Assembly: GCF_003990725.2 (NCBI RefSeq)
Contig: NZ_CP030064.1
Location: 1,240,001 to 1,304,000, forward strand
Direction: 5' to 3'
Source of the DNA: Halorubrum sp. PV6
GTDB taxonomy: Archaea > Halobacteriota > Halobacteria > Halobacteriales > Haloferacaceae
Length of the DNA: 64,000 nucleotides
This document shows, piece by piece, positions 34,588 through 43,988 of this stretch. Made by a program: the position numbers and the translations under genes. Each line of letters begins with the position of its first letter. The first letter of the stretch is position 1. A model generated the notes under the pieces. It was not told where the DNA came from and ran no database searches. It saw only the letters and a list, made by a program, of their open reading frames with translations.

Positions 34588-36768
34588 ATGTCACAGCCGA
34601 CCGAACGGAACCGCCTCGATGGGGAGGCGAGCCCGTACCTCCAGCAGCACGCCGACAACCCCGTCAACTGGCAGCCGTGGGGCGACGAGGCGTTCGAGCG
34701 CGCCCGCGAGCACGACGTGCCGGTGTTCGTCTCCATCGGCTACTCCTCGTGTCACTGGTGTCACGTCATGGCCGAGGAGAGCTTCGAAGACGAGTCGCTC
34801 GCCGCCGTGCTCAACGACGAGTTCGTCCCGGTCAAAGTCGACCGCGAGGAGCGCCCCGACGTCGACAGCACCTTCATGACCGTCTCACAGCTCGTCACCG
34901 GGGGCGGCGGGTGGCCGCTCTCCGCGTGGTGTACCCCCGAGGGAGAGCCGTTCTACGTGGGTACCTACTTCCCGCCGGAGCCGCGCCAGAACCAGCCGGG
35001 GTTCCGCGACCTCTGTGAGCGCATCGCCGACTCGTGGGCGGACCCCGAACAGCGCGAGGAGATGCGCCGGCGCGCGGACCAGTGGACGACGAGCGCCCGC
35101 GACGAGTTGGAATCGGTCCCATCCCAACCCGCCGGCGACGACGCGGAGGCCCCCGGCTCCGACCTCCTCGACGAGGCCGCGGCCGCCGCGGTCCGGGGCT
35201 ACGACGACTCGTACGGCGGCTTCGGCAGCGGGGGCCCGAAGTTCCCGATGCCGGGCCGGATCGACGTCCTCCTGCGAGCGTACGCGCAGAACGGCCGCGA
35301 CGCCGTCCTCGCGGCCGCGACGGGGACCCTCGACGGGATGGCCGCCGGCGGAATGTACGACCAGGTCGGCGGCGGGTTCCACCGGTACGCGGTCGACCGC
35401 CAGTGGACGGTCCCCCACTTCGAGAAGATGCTGTACGACAACGCGGAGCTGCCGCTGGCGTACCTCGACGGGTACCAACTGACGGGCGACCCCACCTACG
35501 CCCGCGTCGCGAGCGAGACCCTCGGCTTCCTCGACCGCGAGCTCCGCCACGACGACGGCGGCTTCTTCAGCACGCTCGACGCACGGAGTCGCCCCCCGGC
35601 GAGCCGAGGGGGCGGGGACGCCGACGTGGAGGGCGCGTTCTACGTCTGGACGCCGTCTGAAGTCGACGAAGTCCTCGACGAGCCCGCGGCGTCGCTCGCG
35701 AAGGACCGGTTCGGGATCGAGTCCGGCGGGAACTTCGAGCGCGGCACGACCGTCCTCACGGTCGCGGCGTCGATCGCGGAGCTCGCGGAGGCGCACGACA
35801 TGTCACCCGAATCGGTTCGAGAGGCGCTCACGGCGGCCCGCGTCGCACTGTTCGAGGCGCGCGAGTCGCGGCCGCGCCCCGCCCGCGACGAGAAGGTGCT
35901 CGCGTCGTGGAACGGGCGAGCGATCTCCGCGTTCGCCGCCGCGAGCCGCGTCCTCGGCGAACCGTACGCCGACATCGCCAGCGAGGCGCTCGCGTTCTGT
36001 CGCGACCGCCTGTACGACGAGGAGACGGGCGCGCTCGCGCGGCGCTGGCTGGACGGCGACGTCCGCGGGCCGGGGTACCTCGACGACTACGCGTTCCTCG
36101 CTCGCGGCGCGCTCGACGTGTACTCGGCCACCGGCGACCCGGACGCGCTCGGCTTCGCGCTCGACCTGTCCGAGACGATCGTCGCCGACTTCTACGACGC
36201 CGACGACGGGACGATCTACTTCACCCGCGACCCCGCGGCCCACGGCGACCACGGCGACGACACGCTCTTCGCCCGGCCGCAGGAGTTCACCGACCGGTCG
36301 ACGCCGTCGAGCCTCGGCGTGGCGGCCGAGACGCTCGCGCTCGTCGACGGCTTCCGGACCGACCGGGAGTTCGCGTCGGTCGCGGAGACGGTTGTGACGA
36401 CCCACGCCGACCGGATCCGCGCCAGCCCGCTGGAGCACGTCTCCCTCGTGCGCGCCGCCGACCGCGTCGCCACTGGGGGAATCGAAGTCACCGTCGCCGC
36501 CGACGGGGTCCCCGACGCGTGGCGCGAGACGCTCGGCGAGCGCTACCTGCCCGGCGCGCTCGTCGCCCCGCGCCCGCCGACGGAGGACGGGTTGACGGCG
36601 TGGCTCGACCGACTCGGGCTGTCAGAGGCCCCGCCGATCTGGGCCGACCGCGACGCGGTCGACGGCGAGCCGACCGCCTACGTCTGCGAGGGGCGGACGT
36701 GCTCGCCGCCGGAGACCGACCTCGACGCGGCCTTGGAGTGGCTGGCGGACCGACGCCGGTCGGCGTAG
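34588..36768 (+). CDS. YyaL/SSP411-type thioredoxin-domain protein (DUF255)
   Basis: 726 aa. N-terminal thioredoxin-like domain: SPYLQQHADNPVNWQPWGDEAFERA, GYSSCHWCHVMAEESFEDE with the CxxC pair (near residue 56), and VPVKVDREERPDVD. The rest is an (alpha/alpha) barrel like N-acyl-glucosamine 2-epimerases (GGMYDQVGGGFHRYAVDRQWTVPHFEKMLYDNA, EKVLASWNGRAISAFA). Widespread from bacteria to humans (SPATA20) with no settled activity. Shares the purD promoter region divergently but has no evident link to purines. Confidence 0.9.
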   Translation: MSQPTERNRLDGEASPYLQQHADNPVNWQPWGDEAFERAREHDVPVFVSIGYSSCHWCHVMAEESFEDESLAAVLNDEFVPVKVDREERPDVDSTFMTVSQLVTGGGGWPLSAWCTPEGEPFYVGTYFPPEPRQNQPGFRDLCERIADSWADPEQREEMRRRADQWTTSARDELESVPSQPAGDDAEAPGSDLLDEAAAAAVRGYDDSYGGFGSGGPKFPMPGRIDVLLRAYAQNGRDAVLAAATGTLDGMAAGGMYDQVGGGFHRYAVDRQWTVPHFEKMLYDNAELPLAYLDGYQLTGDPTYARVASETLGFLDRELRHDDGGFFSTLDARSRPPASRGGGDADVEGAFYVWTPSEVDEVLDEPAASLAKDRFGIESGGNFERGTTVLTVAASIAELAEAHDMSPESVREALTAARVALFEARESRPRPARDEKVLASWNGRAISAFAAASRVLGEPYADIASEALAFCRDRLYDEETGALARRWLDGDVRGPGYLDDYAFLARGALDVYSATGDPDALGFALDLSETIVADFYDADDGTIYFTRDPAAHGDHGDDTLFARPQEFTDRSTPSSLGVAAETLALVDGFRTDREFASVAETVVTTHADRIRASPLEHVSLVRAADRVATGGIEVTVAADGVPDAWRETLGERYLPGALVAPRPPTEDGLTAWLDRLGLSEAPPIWADRDAVDGEPTAYVCEGRTCSPPETDLDAALEWLADRRRSA

Positions 36769-36816
36769 CGAGGCGGACCGCGTCGCAATTATACCTCCGG
36801 GTCGCAATCTACCGGT

Positions 36817-37926
36817 ATGCACGATTTCGTCGTCGTCGGTGCCGGCCCGCCGGGGTCGCGGTTCGCCCGGCGCGCCGCCGAGGCCGGCCGCGACGTCGTC
36901 GCCTTCGAGAAGGGGACCGTTGGGACCCCCCTCGCCTGCTCCGGTCACGTCTCGGACGACGTGTGGGAGTACGTGCCCGACGAGGCCCGCGAGGAACTGC
37001 TCCAGAACCGGGTGTACGGCGCGCGCTTCCACGTCGGCGGGCCGGCGTCGCGGGCGTACCCGTTTTATAAGACCGAGCCGGTCTCGAACGTCATCGACCG
37101 CGTCGGACTCGACCGGACCCTCGCCGACCTCGCGCGCGACGCGGGCGCCGACGTGCGGGAGAATCATACCGTTGTCGGCGTCGAGGAGCGACCGGATCGC
37201 GTCGTCGTCGAGGTGAAGACGCCGGGGGGCGACGTCGAGGAGGTCGAGGCGCGGATGCTCGCCGGCTGCGACGGGCCGACCTCGCGCGTCCGGCGGTCGC
37301 TCGATCTGCCCGAACCGGACGAACTGCTCCACGGCGTGTTGGCCTTCGACGACGCGCCCGATGACGGCGACCTCGTGGACGTTCACCTCACCGCGCCGAC
37401 GTTCTTCGCGTGGCGGATCCCCCGCGGCCCGGCCGGCGTCGAGTACGGCCTCGCCGCGCCGCCGAGCGACGACGTGTCGGCCATGTTCGACCGGCTCACC
37501 GACGCCTACGACGTGACCACGGACCGGTTCTGTTCGGGCGCGATCCCGGTCGGGCCGCCGGACCGGGTCACGACCGACCGGGCGTTCCTGATCGGCGACG
37601 CGGCGGCACAGACGAAGCCGTTCACCGGCGGCGGCATCCTGTACGGGATGACCGCGGCCGACGTGGCGGCAGAGACGATCGACCCGACGGACCCCGCGAC
37701 GCTCGCCGACTACGAGGCGGGGTGGCGCGACGCGCTCGAAATGGAGATCCGGCTCGGCTCGGCCGTCCGGCGGTGTTACTCGCTTCCGGAGCCGGTCCAG
37801 CGCGCGGGACTGTGGGCGCTGTCGGGAGAGATCGGCGTCCACATGGACCGGCCGAGTTCGTTCTTCTCGCCGGCGCACCTCAAGAAGCTGTTCTCGCGAA
37901 CGACGCCCGAGGACGCGCCGCGGTAG
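36817..37926 (+). CDS. Geranylgeranyl reductase-family flavoprotein
   Basis: 369 aa. FAD site VVGAGPPGSRFARRAAEAG, then KGTVGTPLACSGHVSDDVW, MLAGCDGPTSRVRRSL and the second FAD motif FLIGDAAAQTKPFTGGGILYGMTAADVAAE. Archaeal members saturate the isoprenoid chains of archaeal lipids or menaquinone; this paralogue is shorter than the main digeranylgeranylglycerophospholipid reductase, so the substrate is open. Starts 48 bp after the YyaL-type gene on the same strand. Confidence 0.87.
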   Translation: MHDFVVVGAGPPGSRFARRAAEAGRDVVAFEKGTVGTPLACSGHVSDDVWEYVPDEAREELLQNRVYGARFHVGGPASRAYPFYKTEPVSNVIDRVGLDRTLADLARDAGADVRENHTVVGVEERPDRVVVEVKTPGGDVEEVEARMLAGCDGPTSRVRRSLDLPEPDELLHGVLAFDDAPDDGDLVDVHLTAPTFFAWRIPRGPAGVEYGLAAPPSDDVSAMFDRLTDAYDVTTDRFCSGAIPVGPPDRVTTDRAFLIGDAAAQTKPFTGGGILYGMTAADVAAETIDPTDPATLADYEAGWRDALEMEIRLGSAVRRCYSLPEPVQRAGLWALSGEIGVHMDRPSSFFSPAHLKKLFSRTTPEDAPR

Positions 37927-37947
37927 CGCTCTCGGGGAGCCCTTCCG

Positions 37948-38418
37948 TTACGTTTCGACGACTTCCGCGAACGAGACGTTCTCGCGGACGCTCGTGATCT
38001 TCACGATCGGCTCGTCGCCCGGCTCGGAGTCCGGGACGATGACGACGTAGCCGCGTTCGATCTTCGCGATCCCGTCGCCTTTGTCGCCGAGGGTCTCGAT
38101 CGTGACCTCTCGCACGTCGCCCTCGGAGACCGGGGGCCCCGACGCCCCGCGAGTCGTCTCTCGGGTCGTGGACGCGCGGCTCCCGCGGTCGCCGTTCTCG
38201 GAGACGGACTGGCTCCGTGCGCTGGACTCGCCGTCGACGGCGACGCTCGCGGCCTCCGTGCCGTCCTCGCGTTTGATGAGCGCGACGCGGTACGATCCTC
38301 CCGCCTCGACCGTGCCGTGTTCGATCTCCGTGGCGGGGATTCGGACGACGTGATCGTCTCCCCGCTCTTCGACGGTGCCGGTAAAGAGACACTTCAGCGA
38401 ATCCGTGAGTTCGACCAT
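37948..38418 (-). CDS. TRAM-domain protein
   Basis: 156 aa. C-terminal TRAM domain (~95-156): VSEGDVREVTIETLGDKGDGIAKIERGYVVIVPDSEPGDEPIVKITSVRENVSFAEVVE, a beta-barrel that binds RNA; in archaea single TRAM proteins act as RNA chaperones. The N-terminal ~55 residues (LKCLFTGTVEERGDDHVVRIPATEIEHG) form a second small beta unit, linked by a Ser/Arg-rich low-complexity stretch. Convergent with the GGR gene. Confidence 0.85.
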   Translation of the reverse strand: MVELTDSLKCLFTGTVEERGDDHVVRIPATEIEHGTVEAGGSYRVALIKREDGTEAASVAVDGESSARSQSVSENGDRGSRASTTRETTRGASGPPVSEGDVREVTIETLGDKGDGIAKIERGYVVIVPDSEPGDEPIVKITSVRENVSFAEVVET

Positions 38419-38514
38419 GCCGCTACTTGCGAGTACGACAATGAAAAGGTCCCTATTCGGGCGAGCCCTCGTGGCAGGCGCTGAGGCGGACGTGAGTCGG
38501 CCCCCGAAGGAACA

Positions 38515-38524
38515 TAAACGTTTA
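38515..38524 (+). promoter_or_regulatory. TAAACGTTTA palindrome in the dehydratase promoter
   Basis: 10-bp perfect palindrome 26-35 nt upstream of the ATG at 38550, where the TATA box is expected. It may be the promoter element itself or overlap an operator. Confidence 0.35.
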
Positions 38525-38549
38525 CCCTGTTCCGAATAAATCGAGAGCC

Positions 38550-39788
38550 ATGAGCCGAAACTACGAGTCGCTCCACGACCCGAACGCGGAGTACACGATG
38601 CGAGAACTCTCCGCAGAGACGATGGGGACCACGGGGTCGCGGGGCGGCGGCCGCGACGTCGAGATCACTGACGTGCAGACGACGATGGTCGACGGGAACT
38701 TCCCGTGGACGCTGGTCCGCGTGTACACCGACGCGGGCGTCGTCGGCACCGGCGAAGCCTACTGGGGCGCGGGCGTCCCGGAGCTCATCGAGCGCATGAA
38801 GCCGTTCGTGATCGGGGAGAACCCGCTCGACATCGACCGCCTCTACGAGCATCTCATCCAGAAGATGTCGGGCGAGGGCTCCGTCGAGGGCGTCACCGTC
38901 ACGGCGATTTCGGGGATCGAGGTCGCCCTCCACGACGTGGCCGGCAAGATCCTCGACGTGCCCGCCTACCAGCTGCTCGGCGGGAAGTACCGCGACGAGA
39001 TGCGCGTCTACTGCGACTGCCACACCGAAGAGGAGGCGGACCCCGAGGCCTGCGCCGACGAGGCAGAGCGCGTCGTCGACGAACTCGGCTACGACGCGCT
39101 GAAGTTCGACCTCGACGTCCCCTCGGGCTTCGAGAAGGACCGCGCGAACCGCCACCTTCGCCCCGGCGAGATCCGCCACAAGGCGGAGATAGTCGAGACG
39201 GTCACCGAGCGCGTCAAGGACAAGGCCGACGTGGCCTTCGACTGCCACTGGACGTTCTCGGGCGGCTCCGCGAAGCGCCTCGCGGACGCCATCGAGGAGT
39301 ACGACGTGTGGTGGCTCGAAGACCCCGTGCCGCCGGAGAACCTCGAAGTGCAGGAGGAAGTGACGAAAAACACCGTCACGCCCATCGCGGTCGGCGAGAA
39401 CCGCTACCGCGTCACCGAACTGCGCCGGCTCATCGAGAGCCAGGCGGTCGACATCGTCGCGCCCGACCTGCCGAAGGTCGGCGGGATGCGCGAGACCCGC
39501 AAGATCGCGGACGTAGCGAACCAGTACTACGTCCCGGTCGCGATGCACAACGTCGCGTCGCCCATCGCGACGATGGCGGCGACCCACGTCGGCGCCTCCA
39601 TCCCGAACTCGCTCGCCATCGAGTACCACTCCTACGAGCTGGGCTGGTGGGAGGACCTCGTCGAGGAGGACGTCATCGAGGACGGCTACATCGAGGTGCC
39701 GGAGAAGCCCGGTCTCGGCCTGACGCTCGACATGGACGCCGTCGAGGAGCACATGGTCGACGGCGAGACCCTCTTCGACGAAGCGTAA
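38550..39788 (+). CDS. Enolase-superfamily sugar-acid dehydratase (gluconate/xylonate type)
   Basis: 412 aa, mandelate racemase/muconate lactonizing subgroup. Metal and catalytic residues visible: KFDLD (K-x-D), FDCHW (Asp, near 231), WLEDPVPPEN (Glu, near 257), VGENRYR (Glu, near 283) and AMHNVASPIAT (His, near 332). Haloarchaeal D-gluconate dehydratase (GnaD) and D-xylonate dehydratase (XacD) share this length and layout, and I cannot separate them from sequence alone. No KDG kinase, aldolase or sugar dehydrogenase lies nearby, so context does not decide. Confidence 0.85.
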   Translation: MSRNYESLHDPNAEYTMRELSAETMGTTGSRGGGRDVEITDVQTTMVDGNFPWTLVRVYTDAGVVGTGEAYWGAGVPELIERMKPFVIGENPLDIDRLYEHLIQKMSGEGSVEGVTVTAISGIEVALHDVAGKILDVPAYQLLGGKYRDEMRVYCDCHTEEEADPEACADEAERVVDELGYDALKFDLDVPSGFEKDRANRHLRPGEIRHKAEIVETVTERVKDKADVAFDCHWTFSGGSAKRLADAIEEYDVWWLEDPVPPENLEVQEEVTKNTVTPIAVGENRYRVTELRRLIESQAVDIVAPDLPKVGGMRETRKIADVANQYYVPVAMHNVASPIATMAATHVGASIPNSLAIEYHSYELGWWEDLVEEDVIEDGYIEVPEKPGLGLTLDMDAVEEHMVDGETLFDEA

Positions 39789-39939
39789 GCAGAACGCCTT
39801 TTATACGCGAGCCGTAGGCCGCCCGGAGACGGCGGCAGTCTGGCGCCCGGAGGTCGCGGAACCGGCGGTCGCTGCAGGATAAATTCGTTGAAAGTTCATT
39901 TATTAATCATTTTATCATTGACGCGTGTTGACTTTCCCC

Positions 39940-42030
39940 ATGGTGGGGAATGACAACTTGGTCGGTCGGGTCGTCTCCGGGAGCGATCGGCCGCTAGCGG
40001 GGCGAATCGTCATCGGTGAACGACGGGACGACCGGAGCGACGCGAGCGGTCCGGTCGGCCACGGGACCACGGACGACGACGGACTGTTCGTCATCGAGGC
40101 CGACGGCGGCGTCGACGTCGAAGCGGTCTCGTTCACGGTTCGAGACCCGATGCGAGGCGGTAGCGAGGAGTCGATCCGGCGCCGCGAGCGGCCCGCGGAT
40201 GGCAGGGAGACGATTCGGCTCACCGTGAGCGAGCGCCGCGGGACGCCTCACGGGGGAACGGAACATCGCGGGATGAACGAGGCCGCGTGCACGCGCGCCG
40301 GAGCCGTCCGGAGTCACCGGTTTTACACGCAGTTCCCCGAACTCGACACGTACGACCGGAGCGAGGACCTGATCCGGACCCTCGGGGGAGCCGACGGGGA
40401 AACGGACGCCCCCGCCGCCGACGGTGCGCCGATGATGGAGTCGCCCGACGACCCGGTCGGCGATGCCGAGACGCCGGCCGCATACGGGATTTTCGGGCAG
40501 TTCGTCGATCACGACATCACCTTCGATCCGACCTCCGACATCGATCGGCGAAACGACCCCGCGGCGCTGCGCAACTTCCGGACGCCGGCGCTCGACTTAG
40601 ACTCGGTCTACCGCCACGGGAGCGAGACGGCGCCGTTCCTGTACGACCACGACAGCGACGAGGCGCACCTGATCACCGGTGAGGCGGAGGGTGCCCCGGA
40701 CCGCCCGGACGGGCTTCCGGGGACTGACTTGCAACGGAACGAGCAGGGGTTCGCGCTGATCGGCGATCCGCGGAACGACGAGACCGTCCTCGTCTCGCAG
40801 CTCCAACTCGCGTTCGTGAACTTCCACAACCGCGTCGTCGACCACCTCCGCGGACCGGGGTCGTCGCTCGTCGCGTCCGACGAGACCGTGCTCGAAGCGG
40901 CCCAGCGGCTCGTCAGATGGCACTACCAGTGGATCGTCCGCCACGACTTCCTCCCGCAGATCTGCGACGAGTACGTCCTCGACGACGTCGAACGGAACGG
41001 CCGACGGTTCTTCCTTCCGGAGGGGTCGCAGGTCGCTATCGCCGTCGAGTTCGCCGGCGCGGCCTATCGGTTCGGTCACAGCATGATCCGCGACGCGTAC
41101 GACGTGAACGACCGGTCCGGGAACGTGCCGCTGTTCCCCTCGGAGCCGAACGAGTCGCCGAACCTCCGCGGGTTCGGCCCCGTCCGCTACGAGGTGACCG
41201 TCGACTGGACCCGCCTGCTCGACACGGGCGACGGGGCGTACCAGCGGTCTCGCAAGATCGATGCGCTGCTCCCGCCGGCGCTGTTCAACCTGCCGATGGC
41301 CGGGGAGGACTCGCTCGCCGTGCGGAACCTGCTTCGGGGGGAGGCGCTAGGGCTCCCGGCCGGACAGGACGTGGCCCGCCGGATGGGGATCGACCCGATC
41401 CGCAACGAGGAGTTCGGCGAGGAGTCGGGGGTCATGCAGACCCTTCGGCGGCACGGTCGGGGGGCGGACCCCGACGCCCCGCTGTGGTACTACATCCTCG
41501 ACGAGGCGCGCTACCAGCAGGACGGCGAGCGGTTGGGGGCGGTCGGGAGCCGGATCGTTGCCGAGACGCTGATCGGGCTCGTCGAACGCAACGAGACCGC
41601 GTACCCGAACGCCGCGCCGGACGGGTGGGAGCCGTCGCTCCCCCGGCTCGTCCCCACCGGGGGGTACACGCTCGCCGACCTGACCGCGTTCGCCGAGGAG
41701 GCGCGTCCCGAGGGGCTGGTGATCGACTCGCTCGACCCCGTCGCAGCCCCTGGGGACGACCCGACCGACGAGTCGGTGACCCTTCGAAACGACGCGAACG
41801 ACCCGGTCGACCTGGACGGGTACGTCCTCGATCTCGGCGGCCAACGCGACCCGCTCCCGGCGGAAACGGTTCCGCCCGGCGCGACGCTCACGATCCGGAT
41901 TGGGGCCGGGACCGACTCCGCCGGCGAGATCCATCTCGGTCGGGAGGCCGCGGCGCTCAACGACGACGGCGACGCGGTGACGCTCTTGACGCCCGACGGC
42001 GAGGTCAGCACGCGACGGGTGTACGACTGA
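39940..42030 (+). CDS. Animal-type haem peroxidase with C-terminal lamin-tail domain
   Basis: 696 aa. Residues ~5-75 look like a small beta-sandwich (LVGRVVSGSDRPLAGRIVIGE...GHGTTDDDGLFVIEA), as in carboxypeptidase-regulatory domains. The peroxidase domain (~110-585) has GIFGQFVDHDITFDPTSD with distal H191 and VEFAGAAYRFGHSMIRDAYDVN with proximal H380, plus QLQLAFVNFHNRVVDHL and FLPQICDEYVLDDV. Residues ~600-696 (VIDSLDPVAAPGDDPTDESVTLRNDANDPVDLDGYVLDLGG) form a lamin-tail beta-sandwich. No signal peptide or Tat motif is seen. ATG at 39940 preferred to a GTG at 39925; the AT-rich promoter lies at 39896-39918. Peroxide-dependent oxidation is expected; substrate unknown. Confidence 0.88.
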   Translation: MVGNDNLVGRVVSGSDRPLAGRIVIGERRDDRSDASGPVGHGTTDDDGLFVIEADGGVDVEAVSFTVRDPMRGGSEESIRRRERPADGRETIRLTVSERRGTPHGGTEHRGMNEAACTRAGAVRSHRFYTQFPELDTYDRSEDLIRTLGGADGETDAPAADGAPMMESPDDPVGDAETPAAYGIFGQFVDHDITFDPTSDIDRRNDPAALRNFRTPALDLDSVYRHGSETAPFLYDHDSDEAHLITGEAEGAPDRPDGLPGTDLQRNEQGFALIGDPRNDETVLVSQLQLAFVNFHNRVVDHLRGPGSSLVASDETVLEAAQRLVRWHYQWIVRHDFLPQICDEYVLDDVERNGRRFFLPEGSQVAIAVEFAGAAYRFGHSMIRDAYDVNDRSGNVPLFPSEPNESPNLRGFGPVRYEVTVDWTRLLDTGDGAYQRSRKIDALLPPALFNLPMAGEDSLAVRNLLRGEALGLPAGQDVARRMGIDPIRNEEFGEESGVMQTLRRHGRGADPDAPLWYYILDEARYQQDGERLGAVGSRIVAETLIGLVERNETAYPNAAPDGWEPSLPRLVPTGGYTLADLTAFAEEARPEGLVIDSLDPVAAPGDDPTDESVTLRNDANDPVDLDGYVLDLGGQRDPLPAETVPPGATLTIRIGAGTDSAGEIHLGREAAALNDDGDAVTLLTPDGEVSTRRVYD

Positions 42031-42170
42031 CGGGGCGGCCGTCGCGCCCGGGCGCCGGGGGCCCTCGACCACGGAAACGTTCAATTCTACCGGTGCCGTA
42101 TCGGGACGCATGGAGACGAGACTCGTGGGACCGGCCGCGCGCCCCGACCGAACCGAGGTGACGGCGGCCC

Positions 42171-42545
42171 ATCCCTGAGGTCGTCGGCGTCGACATCAGC
42201 GGTCGCCACGAGGAGGCCGGCGAGTACCTGATGGTCGCGGCCGCGGTCCACGCCCGGATCGACTCGGCGCGCATCCGGTCGGTCGAGGGGATGGGCTTTG
42301 CCGCCGTGCGCGAGGGTCCGACGCTCGACGCGACCGTCGCGCTCACGGCCGAGGCGGTCGGGAACCTCCCGGAGCCGCCCTCCGGACCGATCGTCGCCGA
42401 GGGCGGGGAGTTCTACGAGGAGCCGGCCGAGCGCGTGGGGCTGAGCTTCCAACCCGAGTTTAAATACGTCGAGAGCATAGGAGAACGCGAAACTGTGCAG
42501 GCAGCACACCACGCCGCGTACGCCGCCCGTACCCTCCTGTTATGA
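42171..42545 (+). CDS. DUF2209-like protein, start codon unresolved
   Basis: The frame encodes VVGVDISGRHEEAGEYLMVAAAVHARIDSAR, which looks like the conserved N-terminus of archaeal DUF2209 proteins (Asp-rich strand of a possible RNase H-like fold). The first standard start in frame is the ATG at 42231, inside this segment; upstream the frame is open only from 42162 and has no ATG, GTG or TTG. The given start (ATC, 42171) is a placeholder for the likely protein start. An ATG at 42110 in another frame runs 22 codons to a stop, so a frameshift or sequence error is possible. The stop overlaps the hflX ATG (ATGA). Confidence 0.5.
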   Translation: MPEVVGVDISGRHEEAGEYLMVAAAVHARIDSARIRSVEGMGFAAVREGPTLDATVALTAEAVGNLPEPPSGPIVAEGGEFYEEPAERVGLSFQPEFKYVESIGERETVQAAHHAAYAARTLLL

Positions 42546-43891
42546 CGGGGAGCATCGACGGGCGAGGCACCGACACCGAGCCGCCGGCCGCCGAGCGGCG
42601 CGCCGTCGTCGCGAAGCGCGTCGAGTCCGGATCGGCCGATCTGACCGAGATCACCGATCTCGCGGCCGCCGCCGGGTACGACGTGGCCGGAGAGCTCACC
42701 CAGACCCGCACCGAGGACGCCGCGTTCATGTTCGGGAAGGGGAAAGTCGCCGAACTCCGCGAGGTGGTCCGCCGGACCGGCGCCGAGACGGTCATCATCG
42801 ACAACGACGTCGGCCCCTATCAGACGTTCAACATCGGCGGCGAACTCCCCGACGGCGTGGAGGTCGTCGACCGCTTCACGCTCATCCTCGAGATATTCGG
42901 CCAGCGCGCCAACACCCGGAAGGCCCAGCTGCAGGTCGAACTGGCCGAGTTGCGGTACGAACTCCCGCGGGCGGAGGCGAAGGCGAGCCTCGCGAAACGC
43001 GACGAGCGGCCGGGGTTCATGGGGCTCGGCGAGTACGACGAGAGCGTCGAGCGCGACATCAAACGACAGATATCGGAGATCCGCGACGAGTTGGCGTCGA
43101 TCGCCGACAAAGAGGAGTCCCGCCGCGAGCAGCGCCGCGACTCCGGGTTCGACCTGGTCGCGCTCGCGGGGTACACGAACGCCGGCAAGTCGACGCTGAT
43201 GCGCCGGCTGGCCGCCGAGATCGACGTCGACGAGAACGCCGACCGCCACCCCGACCTCGACACGACCGCGGAGTCTCAGGACATGCTCTTCACCACGCTC
43301 GGCACCACGACCCGGCGCGCCGAGATGGAGAAGCGCGACGTCCTCCTCACCGACACGGTCGGGTTCATCGCGGACCTGCCGCACTGGCTGGTGGAGTCGT
43401 TCGAGTCGACGCTCGACTCGGTGTACCGCGCCGACCTCGTGTTGCTCGTCGTCGACGCCAGCGAGTCGGTCGAGGAGATGCGCGAGAAGCTGGTCACGAG
43501 CCACGACACCCTGTACGAGCGCAACGAGGCGCCCATCGTCACCGTGTTCAACAAGGTCGACCGGCTCGCGCCGGGCGAGTTGGCGGACAAACGCGCCGCG
43601 CTCTCCGGGGTCGCGCCGGACCCGGTCGCCGTCTCGGCGCGGACCGGCGCGGGCGTCGCCGAACTTCGCGACCGCGTGGAGTCGGAGCTCCCCGACTGGG
43701 AGCGCGAGCGCCTCGTCTTACCCCTCTCGGACGAGGCGATGAGCCTCGTCTCGTGGATCCACGACCACGGTCACGTCGCCGAGGAGTCGTACGCCGACGA
43801 CCAGGTCGCGCTCGACTTCGAGGCGAAGCCGTCGATCGTCGCCCGCGCTCGGTCGAAGGCGGCCGGGCTCGCGCCGGTGGAGTCGACGTAA
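42542..43891 (+). CDS. hflX: HflX GTPase
   Basis: Ribosome-associated GTPase that splits or rescues stalled ribosomes. 449 aa. N-terminal HflX domain (AGYDVAGELTQTRTEDAAFMFGKGKVAEL, DRFTLILEIFGQRANTRKAQLQVELAELRYELPR), a Lys/Glu helix, then the G domain: G1 GYTNAGKSTLM, G3 LTDTVGFI, G4 FNKVDRL, G5 VSARTGAG. A final ~60-residue domain follows. Translationally coupled to the DUF2209-like gene. Confidence 0.95.
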   Translation: MTGSIDGRGTDTEPPAAERRAVVAKRVESGSADLTEITDLAAAAGYDVAGELTQTRTEDAAFMFGKGKVAELREVVRRTGAETVIIDNDVGPYQTFNIGGELPDGVEVVDRFTLILEIFGQRANTRKAQLQVELAELRYELPRAEAKASLAKRDERPGFMGLGEYDESVERDIKRQISEIRDELASIADKEESRREQRRDSGFDLVALAGYTNAGKSTLMRRLAAEIDVDENADRHPDLDTTAESQDMLFTTLGTTTRRAEMEKRDVLLTDTVGFIADLPHWLVESFESTLDSVYRADLVLLVVDASESVEEMREKLVTSHDTLYERNEAPIVTVFNKVDRLAPGELADKRAALSGVAPDPVAVSARTGAGVAELRDRVESELPDWERERLVLPLSDEAMSLVSWIHDHGHVAEESYADDQVALDFEAKPSIVARARSKAAGLAPVEST

Positions 43892-43988
43892 TATCCGACA
43901 GGTCTCACGCCGGTGGGGGCGACCGGCCGCCGTCTCGTCGCCGAGCGCTCGGACAAAGTATACATTCCTCCGATTGCCATAATACGGC

